A stretch of DNA of 13,311 nt. Origin: Verrucomicrobiales bacterium. Lineage in GTDB: Bacteria; Verrucomicrobiota; Verrucomicrobiia; Limisphaerales; UBA11320. The DNA lies in NCBI GenBank assembly GCA_003452185.1, contig DMJJ01000303.1:20848-34158 (forward strand), in the 5' to 3' direction. Every line of letters begins with the position of its first letter. The stretch's first letter is position 1. This document shows positions 8,601 to 13,311 of the stretch, piece after piece. The translations under genes were made by a program, and so were the position numbers. The notes under the pieces were generated by a model. That model saw only the letters and a program-made list of their open reading frames with translations. It did no database searches and was not told the DNA's origin.

Positions 8601-10037
8601 CTCATCGTACGGGGGCGTCCCCACCGGCCAGACATACTCCACGCCGTTCCAAAAAATTTCGGAGAACGGGGTGAAATCCGCGGCCTGATACCCGGGGGTG
8701 AGGTCACCCCCGCGATCCGAGAACCCGTAGAACCAGTTCCCCTGCCCCTGCTCACCCGACGGGGACCAGTCCGCCATCGAATCGGCCAGGAGCTGCAGGC
8801 TCGGGGCCGTGGAGTTGATCACCGCGGTGAACGCAGCCGAGTCGCAGTCGTCGTTGCGGCCGGGGCCGGGATCGATGGCGAAATCGACGTTCGAATCCTT
8901 GGCCACCGTGGTCACCAGGGAGTAGCCGAGGCTCGTCTCCCGGACCGCCTGGTGGTACACCTCCACCCCGTCCACGAAGATGCGCGCCACAATCCCATCC
9001 CCGTGCGAACCGTCGGTGCACGAGGCGCGATCCCCCACCAGCCCGGTGATCCGCACCAGCCCGTTGGTCTTGCTGACCCAGCGGCGGATCGCCCAGTGGC
9101 TGACCCCGCCCGGCGACCCGTTGTCCCCCGCGGCCACACCCCCAAACCGGTTGAGCTCCGTGGAGGCGTCGGCCGAGGGAAACCAATGCCAGACGCCGTT
9201 GGTGTAAAAGTTGGCGGGATTCGCCACCCCGGGCGACCGCGGGAACGGGACGAACTCGGCCGCGGCGTACACCCCGTCGGCATCCTTCGCCTGATCCCAG
9301 TAGCCGTAAAACCAGTTGTTCTGCCCCTGGGTCCCCGTCGAGCTGTAGTCCTTGACCGAGTCCCCGAGCAGCACCGGGGTCACCGTTGTCAGCACATCGG
9401 TCTCATACCCGATCCCGTTCACGGCGGGAGCCCATCCCGCCGGGTTGAACTCCGGCTCCGTCCACCCCGTCCCCAGGGAACCGTCCTTCGGCACCAGCAC
9501 CTGGGCCGGCGCATTCGTCGCCACGAGGGTCACCAGGTTGTTCTGGACCGGAATCCCGTACGAAAGGTTCGGAATCTGCGAGGGATAGCCCACAAACTCC
9601 GACACCACGGTGGTGCCGTTCGAAGCCACCAGCCCGATGTAGCCGGTCTTGTTGCTCAGCTTGAAATTGGTGTGAAGCTCGCCGAAGAGCGGGGCCCGGT
9701 TCTTCCCGGAGGCAAACACCACCAGATAGCCGTCGCCCGGAATCGAGATCGCGGGAAACTGCCACTTCTGAAGCGACGACGGAGTGTCGGTCAGGTACCA
9801 CCCGTTGAGGCTCACCCCCGTCGGCCCGGTGTTGTGAAGCTCGATCCAGTCGGAGTAGTTGCCATCCTCGTCCGCGAGGTTCCGGAGGTTGTTGGCCATG
9901 AACTCCGAGATGATCACGGAATCGGCCGCGATCGCGGCTCCCACCCCGCAGCCAAGGGCTGTCGCCAGAAAGAGGGCAGCCCTGGCGAGGAGGAGGGAAA
10001 ACCGGCCCGGGAGGGTACGACATGAGGAGGCGCTCAT
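2685..10037 (-). CDS. Giant exported multidomain protein: lamin-tail, CotH kinase, Ig-like and Ca-binding domains
   Basis: This is a single uninterrupted frame of 2450 residues. From ATG 10037: signal peptide 1-38 (hydrophobic LLLARAALFLATALGCGVG, cleavage near AIAA-D); lamin-tail domain 1 at 39-162; jelly-roll N-half 177-217; two WFYGY modules 223-408 and 416-599; jelly-roll C-half 601-729; an Ig-like linker 754-869 with a DDGLHGDG/AGDGVYGA motif; CotH kinase domain 879-1179; lamin-tail domains 2-5 (1265-1375, 1386-1499, 1556-1669, 1699-1854); Ig1-3 (1885-2142); a TSP3/EF-hand-like segment 2143-2194; a small sandwich 2197-2269; Ig4-5 (2278-2449). There is no PEP-CTERM, T9SS or LPXTG signal at the end. 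An in-frame GTG at 10100 would put 21 extra residues before the signal peptide, and ATG 10043 two; I prefer 10037, though no start has a Shine-Dalgarno site. Likely role: secreted or surface-associated adhesion with protein phosphorylation. The architecture is clear; the role is inferred. Confidence 0.93.
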   Translation of the reverse strand: MSASSCRTLPGRFSLLLARAALFLATALGCGVGAAIAADSVIISEFMANNLRNLADEDGNYSDWIELHNTGPTGVSLNGWYLTDTPSSLQKWQFPAISIPGDGYLVVFASGKNRAPLFGELHTNFKLSNKTGYIGLVASNGTTVVSEFVGYPSQIPNLSYGIPVQNNLVTLVATNAPAQVLVPKDGSLGTGWTEPEFNPAGWAPAVNGIGYETDVLTTVTPVLLGDSVKDYSSTGTQGQNNWFYGYWDQAKDADGVYAAAEFVPFPRSPGVANPANFYTNGVWHWFPSADASTELNRFGGVAAGDNGSPGGVSHWAIRRWVSKTNGLVRITGLVGDRASCTDGSHGDGIVARIFVDGVEVYHQAVRETSLGYSLVTTVAKDSNVDFAIDPGPGRNDDCDSAAFTAVINSTAPSLQLLADSMADWSPSGEQGQGNWFYGFSDRGGDLTPGYQAADFTPFSEIFWNGVEYVWPVGTPPYDEVGQQSVHPNSPGAAGGEHWMIRRWVSQVSGSLIVDWHFGKAVSGGSGATARIFLKASGAAAAPKATALITGTNVFGTNLITTITGVQQGDALDFVFDAGGVAGVSDDVGDSLLFDARIFGPASLTPFVATDLRSSLQGVNSSAFIRFPFDVADPSPFETLDLALRYDSGFVAYLNGTEVLRRNAPQSVDWNSSATVERPDADAGTFASFDLRNFKDFLRHGPNVLAFQAMNSSATDSDMLLQARLTAGYGTFDPTAQRYFSTPTPGGPNGLGNTNLGPVIYNTQHQPNTPKPGQPLLVTAEVLPSFNPVANVQLTYQVMYGARSNVVMFDDGLHGDGLAGDGVYGATIPETVYVAGNMVRYQVHAWDVKTNETHDPPFVKGQRAPEFWGTVVEDASLTNPTPVFHWFTATPAAATDGGGTGSIFYNGQFLDNVAFTLHGQSSLGFPKHSFNVNLNPGYKLVWSPNAPAIHDINLMTTYPDKAHMRNILAYNSYKDAGTPYHFVFPIRVQQNGLFWGDAHFMENGDNTYLERLGLDPNGALYKMYDTFSGPAPSGIEKKTRKNEGNNDIAAFYNGVTQQGKPFLNYIYDNLNLPEVINYLATMIITANTDCCHKNYYFYRDSDGTGEWQMLPWDQDLSFGRVWSGAGAAYFDDTIYSDTAIDVGDNNTLVANLRGVPVFKQMFLRRLRTLMEELLQAPGTPANLLKYEREVDQLVGPIAPDAALDLVKWGTWSGNASSGNAGDASNIQSVQEAANLIKYQFLPGRRHYLFDNKNLGIPAAQPAVPALAFGPMEVNPASGNQDEEYFTITNTTSAMIDVSHWRITGAVDFAFQGGTVIPTNGTLYVSPNVKAFRARASFPTGGQGLFVQGGYKGHLSARGEGIQLVDRTGQVIAQTNYPAAPSAAQQSLRITELMYHPAPAPAGSPYLPDDFEYVELRNVGATPLDLKGVRFTNGIGYDFTGSAIPSLAPGQRVLVVRSIAAFTSRYGTGLPIAGEYAGALNNGGEALRLEDATGEVILDFSFNNSWYPVTDGLGFSLVIRDELAPWDTWGLAASWRPSGSDAGSPGGVDPAPRASVPVVINEVLAHSANAGGDAIELRNPAPSVAAIGGWYLSDDFANPTKYRLPAGLTLAAGGILTIPESLFNAGGAGSFALGAAGDEAYLFAADPVSGRLTGYYSGYKFGASFDGMTFGPETTSLGETWFVRQARATLGQPNSGAAVGPLVLAEVMYHPVDKSPGNEPSKLEYIEVANVTAAAVPLFDPQYPTNSWRIAGGVHFSFPAGASIPAQGAVLVVGFDPATNPEALAEFVTHYSVPAGTPVFGPYSGQLNNSGDTLLLEQPDIPDPVTKGVSHVLMDSVHYATSAPWPGLADGFGPSLHRKPLLSFGEDPAHWIAARPSPGSADADGASPAITQGPQGGNPAVGSDLTLSVAAQGASPLAYQWVLDGQPIPGATASSLALQDIHMLQWGNYQVVVMNPDGAVLSDLAPVVVQESVVFLKQPASKNLVVGTNFVLSVTALGNGPLKYQWLYNDQEIPGATANTNRLVGVTTASEGVYRVRVSDSLTTRLTAPAVITVYDRPRIVAQPQPIALLSGEDATFGVVAAGRGPLNFQWRRAGSPKTNFFGFQTVSYFTVKSVTQALAGAYSVMISNLAGASTTSVQVALTILADADNDRMADVWETAHGLDPANPADALLDSDHDGVSNLDEYRADTDPNDATSYLKIDRLSLSADATLLEFFARSNRSYTLEFREAVDMGAWQTLTNVLVQTNSRVERVVDPYPVSSGRIYRLASPALIDRAVRTPVVLESPEPATVFRGSQVSLSVFAYGTGGLRFQWKRDGREIPGATQARLSFSSVQPGDQADYSVVVTDDTGSVTSGAARLVVLDPPVIQVPPAGASAHAGSPVQFTVGATGNAPLTYHWLFNHEPIAGAHGATLLLPKITAANAGTYQVLVGHQTSNGLVSVRSEEVELVVLP
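2688..4385 (-). other. Ig-like domain tail of the giant protein (five domains)
   Basis: Five Ig-like domains share a pattern: QP or PP, a glycine-rich strand such as VGSDLTLSV, then PLxYQW with a central Trp, an IPGAT turn in several copies, and a GxYxVxV strand. Ig1-Ig3 are adjacent. Ig4 and Ig5 follow the calcium-binding segment and a small sandwich. Copies are divergent (for example YQWVLDGQPIPGA, YQWLYNDQEIPGA and FQWKRDGREIPGA), so they are old duplications, not recent ones. They probably form a stalk or adhesive rod. Confidence 0.85.
3456..3611 (-). other. TSP3/EF-hand-like calcium-binding segment of the giant protein
   Basis: The segment starts DADNDRMADVWE and continues LLDSDHDGVSNLDEY, then DTDPND. 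These are spaced Asp/Asn-rich loops of the DxDxDG type found in thrombospondin type 3 repeats and dockerin-like calcium loops. The GLDPANPADA linker between the two loops is typical of this repeat in environmental bacteria. It lies between Ig3 and a small beta-sandwich, so bound calcium may stiffen the stalk. Confidence 0.75.
4476..6245 (-). other. Lamin-tail domains 2-5 of the giant protein
   Basis: Four consecutive lamin-tail (LTD) domains, each an Ig-fold. Domains 3, 4 and 5 open with a strand of the type ITELMYHP, VINEVLAH or LAEVMYHP. All four then have EYVEL/EYIEV/DAIEL/EYFTI, an SxWRI or GWYL strand and an F(P) strand. Domain 2 has the most divergent opening (FGPMEVNPASG). With domain 1 near the N-terminus the protein has five. 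LTDs in secreted bacterial proteins usually sit beside enzymatic domains and are thought to bind substrates or membranes; that function is not shown by this sequence. Confidence 0.8.
6501..7403 (-). other. CotH-type protein kinase domain of the giant protein
   Basis: This region matches the CotH family (PF08757), named for the Bacillus spore-coat kinase that phosphorylates coat proteins. Visible landmarks, numbered from ATG 10037, are: HGQSSLGFPKHSF with Lys926 as the likely ATP-binding lysine; MRNILAYNSYKDAG; FWGDAHFMENG with Glu1001; HKNYYFYRD (1091-1099); and PWDQDLSFG with Asp1112 and Asp1114 as the metal-binding DxD. All key positions I would look for are present, so the domain is probably active. 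It lies between an Ig-like linker and lamin-tail domain 2, on an exported protein, so it would act outside the cytoplasm, where its ATP source is uncertain. Confidence 0.85.
8241..8792 (-). other. WFYGY module B, second copy
   Basis: The second copy of a module of about 185 residues within the giant protein (416-599 from ATG 10037). Shared blocks with module A: LLxDS, SxxGxQGQxNWFYG, YxAAxFxPF, HWxIRRWVS (497-505), ARIF (529-532) and a DFxFDxG...DD...F.ARI end. It lacks the two cysteines of module A and has a longer Ala-rich loop. I do not recognise a named domain family for it. Confidence 0.75.
8814..9371 (-). other. WFYGY module A, first copy
   Basis: The first copy of the internal duplication (223-408 from ATG 10037). 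It begins LLGDSVKDYSS, then QGQNNWFYGYWD (237-248), YAAAEFVPF, HWAIRRWVS (314-322), GDGIVARIFVDG and DFAIDPG. Cys340 and Cys398 could pair as a disulfide after export. The paired aromatic residues and the acidic GDG and DPG loops suggest a beta-sandwich that binds carbohydrate or calcium, but that is inference. Confidence 0.75.
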
Positions 10038-10176
10038 ATACATATGGGTGCGAGGCAACGACGTGTTTTGGGTGACTCGCCGAACGCTACCACGCCCCAC
10101 CGGGGCAATTCAAGGTGGATCCCGGGGAGCGCGGCCCCCCGGGCTCAGGGGGCGGATGCCCCGTAACGGGACACCC
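10038..10176. promoter_or_regulatory. Intergenic region between ndh and the giant gene
   Basis: These 139 bases lie between two minus-strand genes and should hold the terminator of the SNF2-ndh unit and the promoter of the giant gene. On the minus strand, TTGAAT (10113 to 10108) is followed after 18 bases by TAGCGT (10089 to 10084), a weak sigma-70-like pair. Transcription from it would begin near 10077 and give a leader of about 40 bases to ATG 10037. A GCCCC-ACC-GGGGC inverted repeat (10094-10106) falls in the spacer. No Shine-Dalgarno site is visible before the start. Confidence 0.3.
10121..10143 (-). terminator. GC-rich stem-loop downstream of ndh
   Basis: CCCGGGG at 10121-10127 and CCCCGGG at 10137-10143 form a 7-bp stem around a nine-base loop. 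A smaller stem, CCCG-TAA-CGGG, lies at 10160-10170, seven bases past the ndh stop. Placement fits transcription termination after ndh, but there is no T-tract. Confidence 0.35.
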
Positions 10177-11466
10177 TCACGGCGGGCCGGGCCGGACCCC
10201 CGAGATGATCCGCGCCCCACGCTTGTAGGTGAAGTAGGAGTAGGTCCACTGCAGGAAGACCGCCAGCTTGTTGCGGAACCCGATCAGGAAGAGGAGGTGC
10301 ACCAGAAGCCACGCGAACCAGGCCGTCATCCCCGTGAGGTGAAAGTCCCGCAGGTAGGCGACCGCCGCCGAACGGCCGATCGTGGCCATCGACCCCTTGT
10401 CCCAATACCGGAACGGGGGTCGCTCGGCCGCGGGAACGCCCCCGGGCGAGGCCAGGTCCTGCTCGATCAGCCGGGCGACGTGCCGGGCCATCTGCATGGC
10501 CGCGGGGGAGACCCCCGGGACCGGCCGCCCATCCTCCTGGACGAGCGACACCAGGTCGCCAATGGCAAACGCCTCCGGGTGCCCCGGCAGGCTGCAGTCG
10601 GGCGCGGCCTGGATCCTCCCGGCCCGGTCCACCGCCACGCCCAGCGTCCGGGTCAGGGGATTCGCCCCGACCCCCGCGGCCCAAAGCACGGTCTCCGCCT
10701 CGATCACCTCCCCGGTGTCGAGCTCCACCCGTCCCTCGGACAGCGCCTTCACCTTCGCGCTCGTGTGGACCTCCACCCCCATCTCCCGCAGGGTCTGGGT
10801 GGCGTTCTCCCCCAGGTCTTTTGGAAAGTTTGACAGCACCACCGGAGAAGCCTCGATCAGCACGACCCGTGCGCGGGTCGGGTCGATCCTTCGAAAATCG
10901 GTCCGAAGCACATTTCGCGACAGCTCCGAGAAGGCCCCCGCCAGCTCAACCCCGGTCGGCCCACCACCCACCACCACGATCGTCATCAGCCGGCGCTGCA
11001 CCGCGGGGTCCGGCTCCATCTCCGCGCGTTCGAACGCGAGGAGCACCCGGCGCCGGATCCGCACCGCATCCTCCAGGCTCTTGAGCCCGGGGGCCAGGGC
11101 CTCCCACTCCGGATGCCCGAAGTAGGTCGTCACCCCGCCCAGCGCGATGATGAGGTAGTCGTACCCCACCGGCTCCGGCCGGTCCCGCAACACCACCGCC
11201 CGCTCCCCAAGCCGGATTTCCCGCACCTCGTCCATCAGGACCCGCACATTGGGCTGGTCGCTCAGGATCGACCGGATCGGCTGGGCGATCTCGGGGGCGG
11301 AGAGCCCCGCCGTCGCCACCTGATACAGGAGCGGCTGGAAGAGGTGATGGTTCTGGCGGTCGATCACCGTGATCCGGGCCTCGGCGTGCCGGAAGGTCTG
11401 GCAGAAGGTCAGGCCGCCAAACCCCGCGCCCAGCACCACGATGTGGGGACATTGCTCGGTGTTCAT
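10177..11466 (-). CDS. ndh: Type II NADH dehydrogenase (NDH-2)
   Basis: A 429-residue single-subunit flavoprotein of the usual NDH-2 length. It oxidises NADH and passes electrons to quinone at the inner face of the membrane without pumping protons. Visible features: FAD dinucleotide-binding motif VVLGAGFGGLT (10-20); NADH-binding motif VVVGGGPTGVELAG (164-177); LWAAGVGANP (261-270); the second FAD motif AFAIGDLV (299-306); a quinone-site region SPAAMQMARHVA (320-331); and a C-terminal membrane-association segment WFAWLLVHLLFLIGF (383-397) followed by a basic end. The start is ATG 11466: it begins MNTEQCPHIVVLGAG, and the upstream extension of the frame lies inside the helicase gene. The start overlaps the helicase stop by four bases (ATGA). 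The nearest Shine-Dalgarno-like GGAGG is 19 bases away, too far to act well, so translation probably depends on coupling. Confident family call. Confidence 0.95.
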   Translation of the reverse strand: MNTEQCPHIVVLGAGFGGLTFCQTFRHAEARITVIDRQNHHLFQPLLYQVATAGLSAPEIAQPIRSILSDQPNVRVLMDEVREIRLGERAVVLRDRPEPVGYDYLIIALGGVTTYFGHPEWEALAPGLKSLEDAVRIRRRVLLAFERAEMEPDPAVQRRLMTIVVVGGGPTGVELAGAFSELSRNVLRTDFRRIDPTRARVVLIEASPVVLSNFPKDLGENATQTLREMGVEVHTSAKVKALSEGRVELDTGEVIEAETVLWAAGVGANPLTRTLGVAVDRAGRIQAAPDCSLPGHPEAFAIGDLVSLVQEDGRPVPGVSPAAMQMARHVARLIEQDLASPGGVPAAERPPFRYWDKGSMATIGRSAAVAYLRDFHLTGMTAWFAWLLVHLLFLIGFRNKLAVFLQWTYSYFTYKRGARIISGVRPGPP

Positions 11467-13311
11467 GAGTAGAGAAACCGCAGATCCTCCAGGGTCAGGC
11501 TCTGGGAGAACTTCTCCTCCCCCAGGACCTGCTCGGCCAGGGAGGACTTGGAGCGCTGAAGCTCCCGCATCTTCTCCTCCACGCTCCCCTTGATGAGAAA
11601 CCGGTACGCGACAACGGTGCTCTGCTGCCCGATCCGGTGGGTTCGGTCGATGGCCTGCGCCTCGACGGCCGGATTCCACCAGGGGTCGAACAGGACGACG
11701 TAGCTGGCGGACGTGAGGTTGAGGCCGAATCCCCCCGCCCGCAGGGAGATGAGGAACACCCCCGGGTTGGGGTCGGCCTGAAACCGGTCCACCAGGGTGC
11801 CGCGATCCTCCGTCTCCCCCGTCAGGTAGTACGGGGAGAGCCCCTGCTCCTCGAGGGCGGAGCGGATCAGCTCCAGCATCGAGACAAACTGCGAGAACAC
11901 CAGCACCTTGTGCCCCTCCTCGAGCAGCGACTCGAGCAGCTCGAGCAACCCCTCCAGCTTCGCACCCTGCTCCGGGGTGGCCGGGTTCACGAGCTTCGGG
12001 GAGCAGCAGATCTGGCGCAGGCGCAGGAGGGAGGAGAGGAACTGAAACTGCTCCTTGGCGAGCTGCTTCTGGGTCTTGAGGTTCAGGAGAAGCTGCTGCC
12101 CCCGCTTGAACTCGGCGTTGTACAGGAGCTTTTGCTCCCCCTCGAGCTCGCAAAGGATCGTCTCCTCGATCTTCTCCGGGAGATCCCGCGCCACCTGCCC
12201 CTTGGTGCGCCGGAGCAGGAATGGCCGCACCCGGGCGCTCAGGCGTCGCCGGGCCAGGGGGTCCCGCTGCGCGTTGTACAGGCGCCCGAACCGCCCCCGG
12301 GAGGGAAGCATCCCGGGCATGGCAAAGGCCATGAGGCTCCAGAGGTCCATGAGCCGGTTCTCGATCGGGGTCCCGGTCAACACCAGCCGGTGGTCGGCCG
12401 GCAACCCCCGGGCCGCCACGGCCGACTGGGAGTCGGGGTTCTTGATGAACTGCCCCTCGTCCAGGATCACCGCCAGCCACCGGACCTCCGTAAGCCGGTC
12501 GCCCAGGAGCCGCAGGTGCGCGTAGTTCATCACATGGAGGTCGGCCGCCCCGACGTTCTCGAACACGGACTCCCCGCTCGACATCACCCGCACCCGGAGG
12601 GCGGGCGCAAACTTCGCCGCCTCGGAGCGCCAGTTTTCCATCACCGACTTGGGGCAGACCACCAGCGACGGCCGTCCCGCCTCCTCGGGCGACCGGCCCC
12701 GCAGCCACAGGATCCAGGAAAGGGTCTGGAGCGTCTTCCCAAGCCCCATGTCATCGGCGAGGATGCCCCCAAACCGGTTCGCCGACAGGTAGGCGAGGAA
12801 GTGGAATCCCTCGACCTGATAGGGCCGCAGCGGCGCGGAGATCCCCGCCGGCACGTCCGGGGTGACACGGGCCTGGAGCTCCTCCGCCCGCCGGCGCACC
12901 AGGGCAACCTGCTCCGCCGGGAGAAAGCGCTCCGCCGCGGGATCCGCGAGCTGGAGGACATGAAGCCGCTGCGGGGCGTCGTCGAGGTCGGCCGGGTTCA
13001 GCCCGATCCGGGCCATCTGCTGGTCCTCCGCCTCGGATACATCGAACCGAAGCCGCCTCCAGCCCTTTCCCTCCAGACGGGTCAACGCCCCACGCGCCTT
13101 GAGCAGGATTTGAATCTCCTCCGGGGTGAGGAAGGTCTCCTGCACATCCACCACGACACGCAGGTCAAACCAATCCCGGTCCACCTCCTGGGCCTCAAGC
13201 CGAACCGATCCCGAGACGGCGCTGGCGGTCAGCGTTTGCAGCTCCCCATCCAGGTCGACATGGACCCAGTCGGGAAGCTGGGAGATCCAGCGCGAGAAGT
13301 GCTCGCCGAAC
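11463..13311 (-). CDS. SNF2-family DEAD/DEAH-box helicase, N-terminus beyond right edge
   Basis: The frame is open to the right edge; 615 codons are visible starting at 13310. The in-frame GTG at 13184 is internal, since coding sequence continues upstream (FGEHFSRWISQLPDW). All SNF2 motifs are present, numbered from the first visible codon: I, ILADDMGLGKTLQ (183-195); Ia, VVCPKSVMENW (217-227); II, LDEGQFIKN (283-291); III, LTGTPIENR (311-319); IV, KVLVFSQF (468-475); V, LRAGGFGLNL (523-532); VI, QAIDRTHRIGQ (552-562). The DEGQ form of motif II is common in bacterial SNF2 proteins. These are ATP-driven double-stranded DNA translocases of the HepA/RapA superfamily, acting in the cytoplasm on transcription or DNA-bound complexes. 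Family members of this bacterial type often exceed 900 residues, some with an N-terminal SWIM zinc finger, so several hundred residues may be missing. The gene is upstream of ndh and overlaps it by ATGA. The specific target is unknown. Confidence 0.93.
   Translation of the reverse strand, partial: FGEHFSRWISQLPDWVHVDLDGELQTLTASAVSGSVRLEAQEVDRDWFDLRVVVDVQETFLTPEEIQILLKARGALTRLEGKGWRRLRFDVSEAEDQQMARIGLNPADLDDAPQRLHVLQLADPAAERFLPAEQVALVRRRAEELQARVTPDVPAGISAPLRPYQVEGFHFLAYLSANRFGGILADDMGLGKTLQTLSWILWLRGRSPEEAGRPSLVVCPKSVMENWRSEAAKFAPALRVRVMSSGESVFENVGAADLHVMNYAHLRLLGDRLTEVRWLAVILDEGQFIKNPDSQSAVAARGLPADHRLVLTGTPIENRLMDLWSLMAFAMPGMLPSRGRFGRLYNAQRDPLARRRLSARVRPFLLRRTKGQVARDLPEKIEETILCELEGEQKLLYNAEFKRGQQLLLNLKTQKQLAKEQFQFLSSLLRLRQICCSPKLVNPATPEQGAKLEGLLELLESLLEEGHKVLVFSQFVSMLELIRSALEEQGLSPYYLTGETEDRGTLVDRFQADPNPGVFLISLRAGGFGLNLTSASYVVLFDPWWNPAVEAQAIDRTHRIGQQSTVVAYRFLIKGSVEEKMRELQRSKSSLAEQVLGEEKFSQSLTLEDLRFLYS

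Noticed and set aside
8490..10025. A 511-codon plus-strand open frame antisense to the N-terminal part of the giant gene
   Set aside because: Same register and composition effect as the longer antisense frame; the sense strand carries the signal peptide, lamin-tail domain and WFYGY modules.
10038..10100. A GTG start at 10100 for the giant gene
   Set aside because: It adds 21 polar and basic residues before an otherwise normal signal peptide, has no Shine-Dalgarno site, and lies upstream of the most likely -10 box.
11467..12708. A 414-residue N-terminal extension of the ndh frame
   Set aside because: It overlaps the SNF2 motifs in another frame on the same strand and has only low-complexity Gly/Arg/Pro/Ala content. 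NDH-2 begins naturally at MNTEQCPHIVVLGAG.

Overview
The window is GC-rich bacterial DNA with five protein-coding genes. Two of them run off the window ends. The best taxonomic guess is a member of the Verrucomicrobiota. The main reason is the very large secreted protein combining lamin-tail domains, a CotH-type kinase domain, Ig-like domains and a calcium-binding repeat, an architecture I associate with that phylum and with related Planctomycetota. The guess is an inference from domain content and composition; no rRNA or other phylogenetic marker is present.

Layout. (1) Positions 1-698, minus strand: the N-terminal 232 codons of a membrane-anchored protein of unknown function, with a Pro/Ser/Gly/Arg-rich region after its membrane segment; it continues past the left edge. 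(2) A 157-bp divergent intergenic region (175 bp to the preferred start of the next gene) carrying a 16-bp palindrome. (3) Positions 874-2655, plus strand: a secreted GHL10 (DUF187/YngK/DigH-like) glycoside hydrolase with a fibronectin-III-like domain and a Pro/Ala-rich tail. (4) A convergent gap of 29 bp with a bulged stem-loop. (5) Positions 2685-10037, minus strand: one giant exported protein of about 2450 residues. It has five lamin-tail domains, a jelly-roll domain interrupted by two copies of a 'WFYGY' module, a CotH kinase domain with its metal-binding DxD intact, and a tail of five Ig-like domains with a TSP3/EF-hand-like calcium-binding segment between Ig3 and Ig4. (6) A 139-bp intergenic region with GC-rich stem-loops. 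(7) Positions 10177-11466, minus strand: a type II NADH dehydrogenase, ndh. (8) Positions 11463-13311, minus strand: a SNF2-family helicase whose N-terminus lies beyond the right edge. Its stop codon overlaps the ndh start as ATGA.

How the genes relate. SNF2 and ndh look like one transcription unit with translational coupling, although their functions (DNA/RNA-dependent ATPase and respiratory chain) have no obvious link. The GHL10 hydrolase and the giant CotH protein are both exported and face each other tail to tail; both could act on envelope polymers or surface proteins, but nothing in the sequence ties them together directly.

I found no tRNA, rRNA, CRISPR array, insertion sequence or phage gene. 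There is no gene-free stretch longer than 300 bases. The most unusual element is the pair of nested WFYGY modules in the giant protein. I do not see clear evidence for a new multi-gene system.
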